This document shows, piece by piece, positions 1 through 5,653 of a DNA stretch of 5,845 nt. The position numbers and the translations under genes were made by a program. Numbering within the stretch: the stretch's first letter is position 1; every line of letters starts with the position of its first letter. Under the pieces are notes generated by a model. It was not told the DNA's origin, ran no database searches, and worked only from the letters and a program-made list of their open reading frames with translations. Source of the stretch: Candidatus Bathycorpusculum sp. (GTDB taxonomy: Archaea > Thermoproteota > Bathyarchaeia > Bathyarchaeales > Bathycorpusculaceae); contig WREZ01000091.1 of NCBI GenBank assembly GCA_009779045.1, positions 1 through 5,845 on the forward strand. The letters run 5' to 3'.

Positions 1-2
1 AA

Positions 3-113
3 AAACACAAGACCAGAACTACCGAGCTCTTAAAAAAATCAGATCACTACTCAGGAATTGCCGAAATTCTGAAGCCCGAATCTCTACGCACCAACTTCAG
101 AAAATCGTTGTGA
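3..113 (+). CDS. C-terminal end of an unrecognised protein (partial)
   Basis: An open frame enters from the left edge and ends at TGA 111-113, giving 36 residues that end in ...NFRKSL. The composition is protein-like (ELLKKSDHYSGIAEILKP), with alternating charged and hydrophobic residues that would suit helices. A second frame from base 2 stays open to about 163, but its translation looks less natural. No family is recognisable from so short a tail. If the tRNA half at 562-608 marks the end of the element, this is a host gene convergent with the tRNA. If the molecule is an unintegrated circle, it belongs to the element. It could also be chance. Confidence 0.35.
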   Translation, partial: KHKTRTTELLKKSDHYSGIAEILKPESLRTNFRKSL

Positions 114-370
114 CTGACGATTTAATCTTTAAACACAAAAATAACCTGCAACATAATTTTTTATAATACGACATGATGTTTATATGAGCACCACAGCTAT
201 GCCACAAAAAACCATAATTATGCACTATTTCCGCAATTAAATCCTATTTCACGGAGTTAAAAAATCAGTAACACTTCGATACATAAGGTTACATGGAATT
301 GAGAAAATTAAAGTTGGCAATACCTCTCTTGTTAACATGTTGTTACTCCATCGAGATTTGTAAAAAGTAT

Positions 371-401
371 CAAAGTTATTTATCTGCACTCCTTAACTTT
401 G
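371..401. repeat. 8-bp inverted repeat, 15-nt loop
   Basis: CAAAGTTA (371-378) and its perfect complement TAACTTTG (394-401) could form a hairpin. It lies between two converging units (the end of the upstream gene and the tRNA half). It could be a transcript end structure or chance in AT-rich DNA. No T-run directly follows it. Confidence 0.3.
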
Positions 402-533
402 CTTTCACAGGTTGCACCATCGCATAAAAGCTAAAAACGTCAGACACCTGAACCACGTTGTTACTATCATGTGCAGGTTGATCATTACATAAAACTTTAA
501 AATCGTTATAAATTTCTGTAACGCCAATCAGGG

Positions 534-541
534 TATAAATC
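534..541 (+). promoter_or_regulatory. Possible archaeal TATA box upstream of the integrase
   Basis: TATAAATC at 534-541 is a good match to an archaeal TATA core. A transcript from it would start about 26 bases downstream, near 562, exactly at the end of the attachment core and 18 bases before the TTG at 580. GGTGGG at 563-568 could act as a loose ribosome binding site, but the 11-nt spacing to the TTG is long. If 1-561 is host DNA, this promoter could be fortuitous. Confidence 0.3.
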
Positions 542-561
542 AAGCTCAGAGTGCTAAAAAC

Positions 562-608
562 TGGTGGGCCGAGCCGGACTTGAACCGGCGACCTTTGGCT
601 CGTAAAGC
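562..608 (-). other. tRNA 3' half, probable tRNA-Val(UAC): attachment core (att site)
   Basis: Read on the minus strand, this is the 3' half of a tRNA. The pieces are: anticodon loop TTTACGA (606-600, anticodon TAC at 604-602), 3' anticodon strand GCCAA, variable loop AGGTC, T-stem GCCGG/CCGGC closing the canonical loop TTCAAGT, acceptor strand TCGGCCC, discriminator A, and encoded CCA ending at 562. The 5' half is absent. Across the anticodon stem only two base pairs (C31-G39, G30-C40) are kept, and then complementarity is lost, so tRNA identity stops near 608. Archaeal SSV-type elements use a tRNA 3' half as their integration core, and this end is the one that carries only the half copy. 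The valine identity comes from the anticodon and the GGCCC-A acceptor end and is probable. It is not a functional tRNA as it stands. Confidence 0.8.
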
Positions 609-1470
609 GCCGTCTGAGGAAGATTTAGGCTCTTTTGACTGGATAGCCTTCAAAGATTGGGTATTTAAAAAGTATGCACCATCGTACGCACGCACTATTA
701 TGGGTTATACAAAAAAGTATGGACATCTGCTTTATGGCAACCTTAGAGATATAGACCTTATCACTGAGTCATGCCGTAATAATGCAATTAAATCGTTAAT
801 TATTTTATCCAAGTATATGGGTTATCATGAAGAATTCAAATCAGCACTAAAAAGCTATGGCATAAAACTGTACAGACCAGACGCTTTGGTATGCTTCACT
901 CGACTGTACACTAACACTAATAGTGATTTGTGGCAATGGTACACAGATGTTCAACCCGTTCTTAACGCTAATGAAAAATTGCTTTTTGAATATTTACGGT
1001 TAAGCGGATTAAGAAAAGAGGAAGGCGTAACCTCATTTAACAAAATTATCGAGTTATCCAAGCAGAATAAGTTGGATTGTTATGTTAATGAAGATGGTTT
1101 TTTGGAGCATTTTCAGTTTAAAAAGTTGTTTTTGCGTGGCACAAAAAACGTGTATTTGTCAATTGTGCCTAAACGTTTGATTGACGAAATTGTGAAGAGT
1201 GAACCGGTTGGTTATAATGCGATACTTAAACGGTTGCAACGCCGAAAGATGCGAAGTCGAATATGCGAACTCCGAGACGCTTACGGCACGTTTATGATTC
1301 AAAACGGGTTAATAAAAGAAGAAGTGGACTTGTTACAGGGTAGAATTCCGCCGTCAATTTTTATTCGGCATTACTGGAGCCCATCATTTAAAGAATTAAA
1401 AGAGAGAACTTTAACCGCCTTAGAAAAAATGCAAACTATACAGCCTAATCCGCATCCTACAACACCCTAA
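580..1470 (+). CDS. int: Archaeal SSV-type tyrosine recombinase (integrase), attachment site inside its 5' end
   Basis: Site-specific recombinase that would integrate or excise the element at a tRNA gene. Residues ~18-100 look like the helical core-binding domain (FDWIAFKDWVFKKY to KSYGIKLYRP). The catalytic domain follows, with R145 (SGLRKEE), K189 (RGTKN), R232 (CELRDAYGTF), R255 (LLQGRIP) and the nucleophile Y265 (IRHYWSP). The His of HxxR is Cys229; non-His residues there are usual in archaeal integrases. The C-terminus after Tyr looks complete. The first ~9 codons are antisense to the tRNA half, so the protein start lies inside the attachment core. The frame is open upstream to 493 without a standard start. 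Either this is the C-terminal part (intC) of a gene split by integration, with intN at the other end of the element, or TTG 580 or TTG 592 serves as start. All catalytic residues are present, so the fragment may still be active if expressed. The family call is firm; the start is not. Confidence 0.85.
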   Translation: MNRRPLARKAPSEEDLGSFDWIAFKDWVFKKYAPSYARTIMGYTKKYGHLLYGNLRDIDLITESCRNNAIKSLIILSKYMGYHEEFKSALKSYGIKLYRPDALVCFTRLYTNTNSDLWQWYTDVQPVLNANEKLLFEYLRLSGLRKEEGVTSFNKIIELSKQNKLDCYVNEDGFLEHFQFKKLFLRGTKNVYLSIVPKRLIDEIVKSEPVGYNAILKRLQRRKMRSRICELRDAYGTFMIQNGLIKEEVDLLQGRIPPSIFIRHYWSPSFKELKERTLTALEKMQTIQPNPHPTTP

Positions 1471-1477
1471 CTAAAGA

Positions 1478-1618
1478 CATGTATCTAAGTACGTCGGCGC
1501 AAAACATTACATGTTGCTTCGGCGTCAAGCTGACAAGTTTTACGGCAAATATGCAGAATGCCTTAAACCGTTACATTTAAAGGTGCCAAAAAATTTGTCA
1601 AACAAAAAAGCCAGCTGA
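1478..1618 (+). pseudogene. Remnant of a second tyrosine recombinase (C-terminal end)
   Basis: A frame different from int opens right after the int stop (TAA 1472-1474 in this frame) and runs to TGA 1616-1618, about 46 codons. Its translation contains VGAKHYMLL followed by RRQADKFYGKY and AECLKPLHL. The HY pair followed by a helical AD..Y..Y tail resembles the nucleophile-tyrosine box and C-terminal helix of archaeal integrases. A His sits in the HVS at the start, where the last basic catalytic residue would be. Boxes I and II are absent and there is no start codon before ATG 1511, so it would be a fossil. Alternatively it encodes a separate basic peptide of 35 residues from ATG 1511, or it is chance. 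The call is by eye only. Confidence 0.4.
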
Positions 1619-1800
1619 CCCGATGACTGTTAAAATCGATTTTGACCAACAGAGGTTCATAATTAAAGTAACAATTTAATTACAAAAGTATTCAAATACA
1701 TATCGTCGAGACCACAAGAACATAACATATCAAGCTTAGCGTGACATGACAGAATTCATAAACTTACGTTTCTACCCTATTTACTCAATGTCACAGACTA

Positions 1801-1920
1801 TCAGTAGTTGATAGAGTTTAGTTTGTTTAAATTATGTTTTATTTGGTTTTTATGGTGTATTTTGTTGTTGTGACGTTTTTTGTTAGAGTTAGTTAAAGGG
1901 TAAAAACTGTGTTGTTGTGG
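1801..1920 (+). terminator. T/G-rich, C-depleted tract with U-runs; likely transcription end region for + strand
   Basis: By count the 120 bases hold 61 T, 31 G, 25 A and only 3 C on the + strand. They include T-runs at 1837-1840, 1847-1851 and 1876-1881. Archaeal RNA polymerase terminates at U-runs, so a + transcript from int would be expected to stop here. TGTTGTTGTG occurs twice (1863-1872 and 1910-1919, 47 bases apart), and TGACGTT (1871-1877) is complementary to AACGTCA (1929-1935). A strand-asymmetric origin element is a second possibility. Confidence 0.4.
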
Positions 1921-1938
1921 TTTAAATTAACGTCAGAG

Positions 1939-1957
1939 TTGTGTCTCAAGAACACAA
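1939..1957. repeat. 6-bp hairpin downstream of the membrane-protein gene
   Basis: TTGTGT (1939-1944) and ACACAA (1952-1957) pair perfectly around a 7-nt loop. On the minus strand it lies 24-42 bases after the stop codon of the Cap15-like gene, and a T5 run just precedes it. It may mark the 3' end of that transcript, but it lacks a following U-run. Confidence 0.3.
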
Positions 1958-1980
1958 AAAGATAGCCTGATGACATTTGC

Positions 1981-2646
1981 CTATTTACCCGTTCGCTCGT
2001 CTTGCACCTTTCTCAACTCTTTACAAAAAAGTCGAGCTAATTCATCATAGTCTGAACCTACAACTTTTGATTTCCCAATTAATTTTACTATTTTTTCTTT
2101 CGTTATTTTGTGTGCGATATAATCCCCCTGTATCGTTTCATCATTGTTAATATTGTAAAAAGTGCCGTGTCCCCTTTCCTCGTCTCTATAGATAAACTCA
2201 CCCATATTCGTGAATACAACCTTTCCTTTATTCACATTACCCGTATAAAGAAACCCCTTTGCTTTGCTTGTTCGTATATCACAAAATGTACACGCACATA
2301 CAATATTTCCTTTCTCGTCATAATCTGTGCCAGAAAACTCATAACTCTTCGTTTGACTATCATAATGAAAATGAAACAAGCTAAATCCTCTGTTGTCATT
2401 AATTGTCAGGTCAAGAAACCAATATCCTTCGTATTTTGCCAAGCCGTCTATTGTCTTTCTAAACATCTTTTGATTAAACAAAAACTCGACAACGAACACT
2501 ATTAAAACAATACCTAATAATGCAGATATGATTAACGAAACCACCATAGAATAAAGTGGACTTAAAACCTGTGAAAACCAGTAATTTATTAACAAGCAAA
2601 TTAAGCTACAGAAAACAAGTAGTATGTTTTCAATGGTACGTCTCAT
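1981..2646 (-). CDS. Two-helix membrane protein with beta-rich domain, Cap15/S-2TM-beta-like effector (tentative)
   Basis: 221 residues. Two hydrophobic helices occupy ~7-27 and ~33-57, joined by a short loop (SQVLSPLYS). A soluble domain of ~66-195 follows, rich in alternating strands (YEGYWFLDL, FSLFHFHYD, SYEFSGTDYD, GFLYTGNV, VVFTNMGEF, GHGTFYNIN, IQGDYIAHK), then a charged helix. Two N-terminal TM segments plus a small beta-barrel is the layout of Cap15 (SMODS-associated 2TM beta-rich effectors). In CBASS the barrel senses a cyclic nucleotide and the membrane part disrupts the inner membrane. This match is by architecture and the YEG.W / Y.F.G..YD..G pattern, not by a search. No CD-NTase lies in the window, so any defence role is inference; superinfection exclusion or a toxin are alternatives. 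ATG 2646 is supported by a TATA box ~26 bases upstream (leaderless). The gene is transcribed opposite to int and is separate from the primase gene. Confidence 0.6.
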   Translation of the reverse strand: MRRTIENILLVFCSLICLLINYWFSQVLSPLYSMVVSLIISALLGIVLIVFVVEFLFNQKMFRKTIDGLAKYEGYWFLDLTINDNRGFSLFHFHYDSQTKSYEFSGTDYDEKGNIVCACTFCDIRTSKAKGFLYTGNVNKGKVVFTNMGEFIYRDEERGHGTFYNINNDETIQGDYIAHKITKEKIVKLIGKSKVVGSDYDELARLFCKELRKVQDERTGK

Positions 2647-2667
2647 ATCTCACAGCTTCTTTTGGAG

Positions 2668-2677
2668 TAAATATGTT
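2668..2677 (-). promoter_or_regulatory. TATA box for a leaderless transcript of the Cap15-like gene
   Basis: On the minus strand AACATATTTA is centred about 26-27 bases before the A of ATG 2646. That is the distance at which archaeal transcription would begin at the start codon itself. No good Shine-Dalgarno precedes the ATG (only GTGA at 3-nt spacing), which fits a leaderless mRNA. The gene therefore seems to have its own promoter rather than depending on the primase gene upstream. Confidence 0.5.
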
Positions 2678-2828
2678 ATCTAATGACGAAGTAAAAGCTT
2701 TTTGTCCGAATTATTATTTATCACCTAATTCCAACTCAAAAAGCGTTCACTCTTCGACTACACTTCGATTGGTTAGGGAGTGCCCGAGAATAAACTTTAC
2801 ACTCCAAGCAACGTGAAATGGTTGAAGC

Positions 2829-2933
2829 ATGGATAATGTTTGTCCATATTGCCATCACAGATATTTGTCTGTAAAAGTTATTTCCAAGCAGTTCCTAAGT
2901 TGCAGGAATTCTTGTCTGTACTTGAAATTCTAA
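2829..2933 (+). CDS. Possible 34-residue four-cysteine zinc-binding microprotein
   Basis: ATG 2829 to TAA 2931-2933 encodes a peptide starting MDNVCPYCHHRYL. The cysteines are C5 and C8 (CPYC) and C25 and C29 (SCRNSC), a CxxC-x16-CxxxC arrangement that could hold one zinc ion. Basic and hydrophobic residues lie between the pairs. Very small zinc-finger proteins are common in archaeal viruses and plasmids, often as DNA-binding regulators. A weak TATA-like AATAAACT lies at 2789-2796, which would give an ~11-nt leader, but no clear ribosome binding site is present. It could be a chance frame; the regular Cys spacing is the only argument for it. Confidence 0.35.
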   Translation: MDNVCPYCHHRYLSVKVISKQFLSCRNSCLYLKF

Positions 2934-3056
2934 TAATATCCATAAATTTCTTTATCAGTCACTTCTTTGGTCTTTAATTTAACACAAAATAGCAGTTATC
3001 AATATTTTTTGAAGAGATAAAAATTTACTTTACTCCATCCACAGCCTCCCGTGCAG

Positions 3057-3068
3057 GTTATGCATAAC
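3057..3068. repeat. Perfect 12-bp palindrome
   Basis: GTTATGCATAAC is its own complement. Its right half, with one extra base (CATAACT), recurs 21 bases further on at 3084-3090. The 9 bases GTGCAGGTT that run into it (3051-3059) also occur at 471-479. A dimeric DNA-binding protein could use this as an operator. It is far from any known promoter in the window, so its role is open. Confidence 0.4.
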
Positions 3069-3268
3069 TGGAGAGGTTTTTAACATAACTCTTCAACTTG
3101 CTTAAGACCCCTAAAAATCTGTCAGACATTCAAACGGTTCTACCTGAACACTATTAAAGTCCTATTTAACCATCACTGGCATGATTGTAGTAGCTGTAAA
3201 GGTGTTTCACAAATCGGGGGATATAGAAACAAGGTGTGAGTAGTATTAAGCTAGTTTTTAGTTTATAT

Positions 3269-3309
3269 AAAAAATACATATAATACTTCAGTATCTCTAT
3301 CTCTATACT
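3269..3309 (-). terminator. Probable terminator of the primase-helicase transcript
   Basis: On the minus strand the stop codon TAG (3324-3322) is followed by paired segments and then by a T6 run at 3274-3269, about 48 bases past the stop. The paired segments are AGTAT (3309-3305), ATACT (3294-3290) and AGTAT (3287-3283). The middle ATACT can pair with either neighbour, giving two alternative hairpins with 10-nt or 2-nt loops. A U-run of this kind is enough for archaeal termination; the hairpins may be incidental. Confidence 0.4.
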
Positions 3310-3321
3310 ACCCGATTTACG

Positions 3322-5643
3322 CTACACCTTTAGCAATGTTTCTTGATGTGTCTGCACTGTCTGCATTTTCTGTTCGGCTTTTGGGTTTATTGGATGTTTT
3401 AGCCGCCAATAGTTTTGAAACTCTGCATCTTTGAACCATTTGAATTCAGGTTTTAGCTTCATAACGTAACCGGTTTGTTCGCCACCGTTTGTACGGTACG
3501 GTTCTTCCGTTAAATCAACAAGCTCCAACAACTTTAACGTCTGCATCGTTCGAATAGCGGTCGTACGTGCACACTTTAAATCCTCCATCAAACCTTTAGT
3601 CGTCACTGCCTCTTTGTTTAGCAAATAACAAAATGCGTTTATTCTGTCCCACGGCGCTGAACTTAACGCAACATCAATAACAACAGGCAAATCGTCCGTT
3701 TGTATTTGGGTTCGCCCTTGAATTAAAGCGTGTCCACGCATCAACGTGTAAAGCGCTTGTATGCAGCGGTCAGGCTCCTCAACAATAGGTTCCGAATTAT
3801 ACGTTTTCTCGCCATCGTACCCCTCTTTAACTATAACGTTGATTTTTCCGCGTAACCGTGTAACAACTTTAGATAGTAAAACCACTTTGTCTAGTAGCTC
3901 ATCTGAATCGTTAGTGCAATCCCAATCTAGCCGTGTGTCACGCCATATACCTTTAAGAAAGCGTTGCGTTGCCTCGTTGCAAGCGTTAACTTTTTTGCGA
4001 CTATTCTTCTGTTTCAAATCTGCAATGTAGCTAGAGTTAGTTTTGTTTTTTTGGGCAATCTGCATAAAGTACATTCGTGCGCCTAGATTACCGAACAAAT
4101 CCCAGACTGTATGAGGAATCGGAGTTGTCGCGCCAAGCCATGTAAACATGTGTTCCCCTTTGTATCCTCGTGTGCCGTAAACCCCTGAATCAATAGTTAA
4201 ACCGTCACCATCTAAAACTCTGGTTAACAAAGAAAATGTTTCTTTAAGCTCCTCGGCTTTTGCACCAAACAACGTTGACAACTCAGCCGTTATGAGCACT
4301 TTGTCTTTTATGCGTGGCAGCAAATCGATTTTCTTTAACTCCTCCTCTGACCGTTGCGCTACGTGCGAAACAAACGCTCGTGGCGTAAACTTGTCAGTTG
4401 AATGCGCAAAAGGCAAATTTTTAAAGAAATTCAAAGTTGTAGTTTTACCACTCGATGGGTTTCCTTGCAACACTAAACATAACGGCTGAACATCTTTAAT
4501 CAGCAAACAACTAACCACCGATGCACAGACTTCTGCGTATGGCCACAACTCTGCAAAATTGGTTTGAATCGTCCGCTTCCACTCATCAAAACTGATGGGT
4601 TCACCAATGTTCGTCCACGCTTGACTTTCCGCATTAAAAAAAGGACACGCATCCTTATCGCATAATTCCGCTAACACTTCCGACGAACAACCTACACCGT
4701 AACGCTTTGACGCAACACCTTTAACAGCCGAATCCACCAACGTTTTAATCTCACGGTTACTTAACGGCTCATCTGACTTTAATGCGAAATTTTGACAAAC
4801 CGTTTGAATTTCATCAACCGTTAAAGCTTTACCTGCGTAATAGATGGCTAGTTGAAACATTGTATTGTTTCGTTCGCCTTTTTTCGCGCCAACGTCAAGT
4901 AAACGTTTAATGCATGGCGGGTCAACATTTTGCGTTTTAAGCTCAGCGGTATTAAACGTTTTTTTGCGTTCGTCCAGCCACGCTTCAACTTTTATTTTGT
5001 GCTCAACAAAAAGCGTCTCCGCTTCAACGCACGTTCGCACGTCCGCTTTAACGCAGAGTTCACGCGGTTTAACAGCTAACTTTTTAATTTCGTTGATTGA
5101 CAGCTTCTCTAACTCTGTTACGGTAAGTGGTATTTTATATAAGCCCGTTTTCTGGTGCATAGTATTAAGTATGCGCCATAAACGTCGTCGTTCGTAAATA
5201 CTGGTGTCCACCGTTTGCAGTTTAAGTTTTTTCGCCAGCTCTTGCACGATACTTTTCCAGACAGACGGTAAATAATCCAAACATTCAGCGTTAAACACGT
5301 TATGACTAACGGTTAAGCTGACGCCTTTCATGCCTGAAAAAGCGATAGTTATGTTAGCTTCAGGAATGTTGTATTCGCCTGTAAGTTTTTTGATTACAGC
5401 GACGGCTTCTTTGCGAGCTTTGTCAGGATTTTGTTCATTATCGAAATCTATGTAGAAATCGCTGAGTACACCACCGACATAAGGATCATCAGTTGCATAC
5501 ATGTAAACACTAGAAAAAAGACCAGTATCGCTATCTTTGTGACGCCCAAACCATTCCTGTAATTTATCTACCGAAATAATATCGGGTGGAGTACTGCGAA
5601 GTAAACCTTCACAAACTTCAACGAATTGATTATTAAACAACAT
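3322..5643 (-). CDS. Archaeo-eukaryotic primase fused to AAA+ helicase (replication protein)
   Basis: Likely replication initiator of the element: primer synthesis plus DNA unwinding in one chain. Residue numbers count from GTG 5655; subtract 4 for the preferred ATG 5643. The AEP catalytic core has the metal motif FYIDFD (D70, D72), motif II SGMKGVSLTV (107-116, with Ser113 where His is usual) and a third acidic position D150 before RRRLWRILNTMHQKTG. Residues ~240-340 form a PriCT/PriL-like region with C248 (DPPC), C323, C332 and C337. The AAA+ helicase is at ~380-540: Walker A GNPSSGKTT (398-406), Walker B KVLITAEL (E458), sensor region GATTPIP (508-514) and a likely arginine finger R527 in LGARMYF. 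A winged helix at ~670-735 may contact the origin. ATG 5643 is chosen because GAGGT lies 5 nt before it; the GTG overlaps that site. The gene stands alone with a terminator behind it. The domain calls are firm; the exact primase subfamily is not. Confidence 0.9.
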   Translation of the reverse strand: MLFNNQFVEVCEGLLRSTPPDIISVDKLQEWFGRHKDSDTGLFSSVYMYATDDPYVGGVLSDFYIDFDNEQNPDKARKEAVAVIKKLTGEYNIPEANITIAFSGMKGVSLTVSHNVFNAECLDYLPSVWKSIVQELAKKLKLQTVDTSIYERRRLWRILNTMHQKTGLYKIPLTVTELEKLSINEIKKLAVKPRELCVKADVRTCVEAETLFVEHKIKVEAWLDERKKTFNTAELKTQNVDPPCIKRLLDVGAKKGERNNTMFQLAIYYAGKALTVDEIQTVCQNFALKSDEPLSNREIKTLVDSAVKGVASKRYGVGCSSEVLAELCDKDACPFFNAESQAWTNIGEPISFDEWKRTIQTNFAELWPYAEVCASVVSCLLIKDVQPLCLVLQGNPSSGKTTTLNFFKNLPFAHSTDKFTPRAFVSHVAQRSEEELKKIDLLPRIKDKVLITAELSTLFGAKAEELKETFSLLTRVLDGDGLTIDSGVYGTRGYKGEHMFTWLGATTPIPHTVWDLFGNLGARMYFMQIAQKNKTNSSYIADLKQKNSRKKVNACNEATQRFLKGIWRDTRLDWDCTNDSDELLDKVVLLSKVVTRLRGKINVIVKEGYDGEKTYNSEPIVEEPDRCIQALYTLMRGHALIQGRTQIQTDDLPVVIDVALSSAPWDRINAFCYLLNKEAVTTKGLMEDLKCARTTAIRTMQTLKLLELVDLTEEPYRTNGGEQTGYVMKLKPEFKWFKDAEFQNYWRLKHPINPKAEQKMQTVQTHQETLLKV

Positions 5644-5648
5644 ATACA

Positions 5649-5653
5649 ACCTC
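5649..5653 (-). promoter_or_regulatory. Ribosome binding site that decides the primase start
   Basis: GAGGT on the minus strand matches the anti-Shine-Dalgarno complement and sits 5 nt before ATG 5643. The alternative GTG start at 5655 overlaps this site and TTG 5649 directly touches it, so neither can use it. The encoded protein therefore most likely begins MLFNNQFVEV and has 773 residues. Confidence 0.65.

Larger units (their letters stand above)
114..561. other. Gene-poor AT-rich region, probably host flank beyond the tRNA 3' end
   Basis: I see no convincing gene here. The longest ATG-started stretch I read on the + strand is about 18 codons (from 184). It contains the inverted repeat at 371-401 and a TATA-like box at 534-539. 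The frame of the integrase is open back to base 493 (a TAA lies at 490-492) but has no ATG, GTG or TTG in that stretch. It therefore does not supply the integrase with a conventional N-terminus. That is the expected picture if this segment is chromosomal DNA joined to the element at the attachment site. Confidence 0.45.
1619..1980. other. Intergenic region between integrase side and membrane-protein gene
   Basis: No convincing gene. An 18-codon ATG frame begins at 1623 and has no ribosome binding site. The segment holds a 7-bp inverted repeat (GTGACAT 1741-1747, ATGTCAC 1788-1794), a small hairpin (CTATCA 1798-1803, TGATAG 1809-1814), the cytosine-depleted tract 1801-1920 and a hairpin at 1939-1957. 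Genes on both sides point into it (int on +, the membrane protein on -), so transcription ends here from both directions. Confidence 0.5.
2934..3321. other. Gene-free region between the microprotein frame and the primase-helicase gene end
   Basis: I found no credible gene on either strand; the minus-strand frames I read here are under 20 codons. It carries the perfect palindrome at 3057-3068, a repeated CATAACT (3063-3069 and 3084-3090), and AT-rich TATA-like sequence at 3261-3284 that overlaps the presumed end of the primase transcript. A non-coding RNA, control region or origin could sit here, but nothing fixes which. Confidence 0.45.

Noticed and set aside
562..640. A complete tRNA gene on the minus strand
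   Set aside because: Only the 3' half is present; beyond base 608 the sequence no longer pairs in the anticodon stem and no D-arm or 5' acceptor strand follows.
1267..1275. Missing His in the integrase HxxR motif as a sign of inactivation
   Set aside because: Cys229 occupies this place, but archaeal SSV-type integrases commonly lack His here, and R145, K189, R232, R255 and Y265 are all present.
1623..1679. 18-codon + strand frame MTVKIDFDQQ...
   Set aside because: Too short, no ribosome binding site or motif.
2110..2505. 131-codon + strand frame inside the Cap15-like gene
   Set aside because: Antisense to a better gene; its translation lacks a domain-like pattern and is rich in residues expected from reversed hydrophobic codons.
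2556..2816. 86-codon + strand frame overlapping the start of the Cap15-like gene
   Set aside because: No ribosome binding site or recognisable motif, and it overlaps both the opposite gene's coding start and its promoter.
3257..3290. TATA-like boxes as a + strand promoter
   Set aside because: A transcript from here would run antisense into the primase gene with no + strand gene to serve; the A-run is better explained as the U-run terminator of the minus-strand gene.
3761..5197. Three + strand frames (3761-4030, 4292-4489, 4865-5197)
   Set aside because: All lie antisense to conserved primase-helicase domains and have Ser/Leu/Phe-rich shadow translations.
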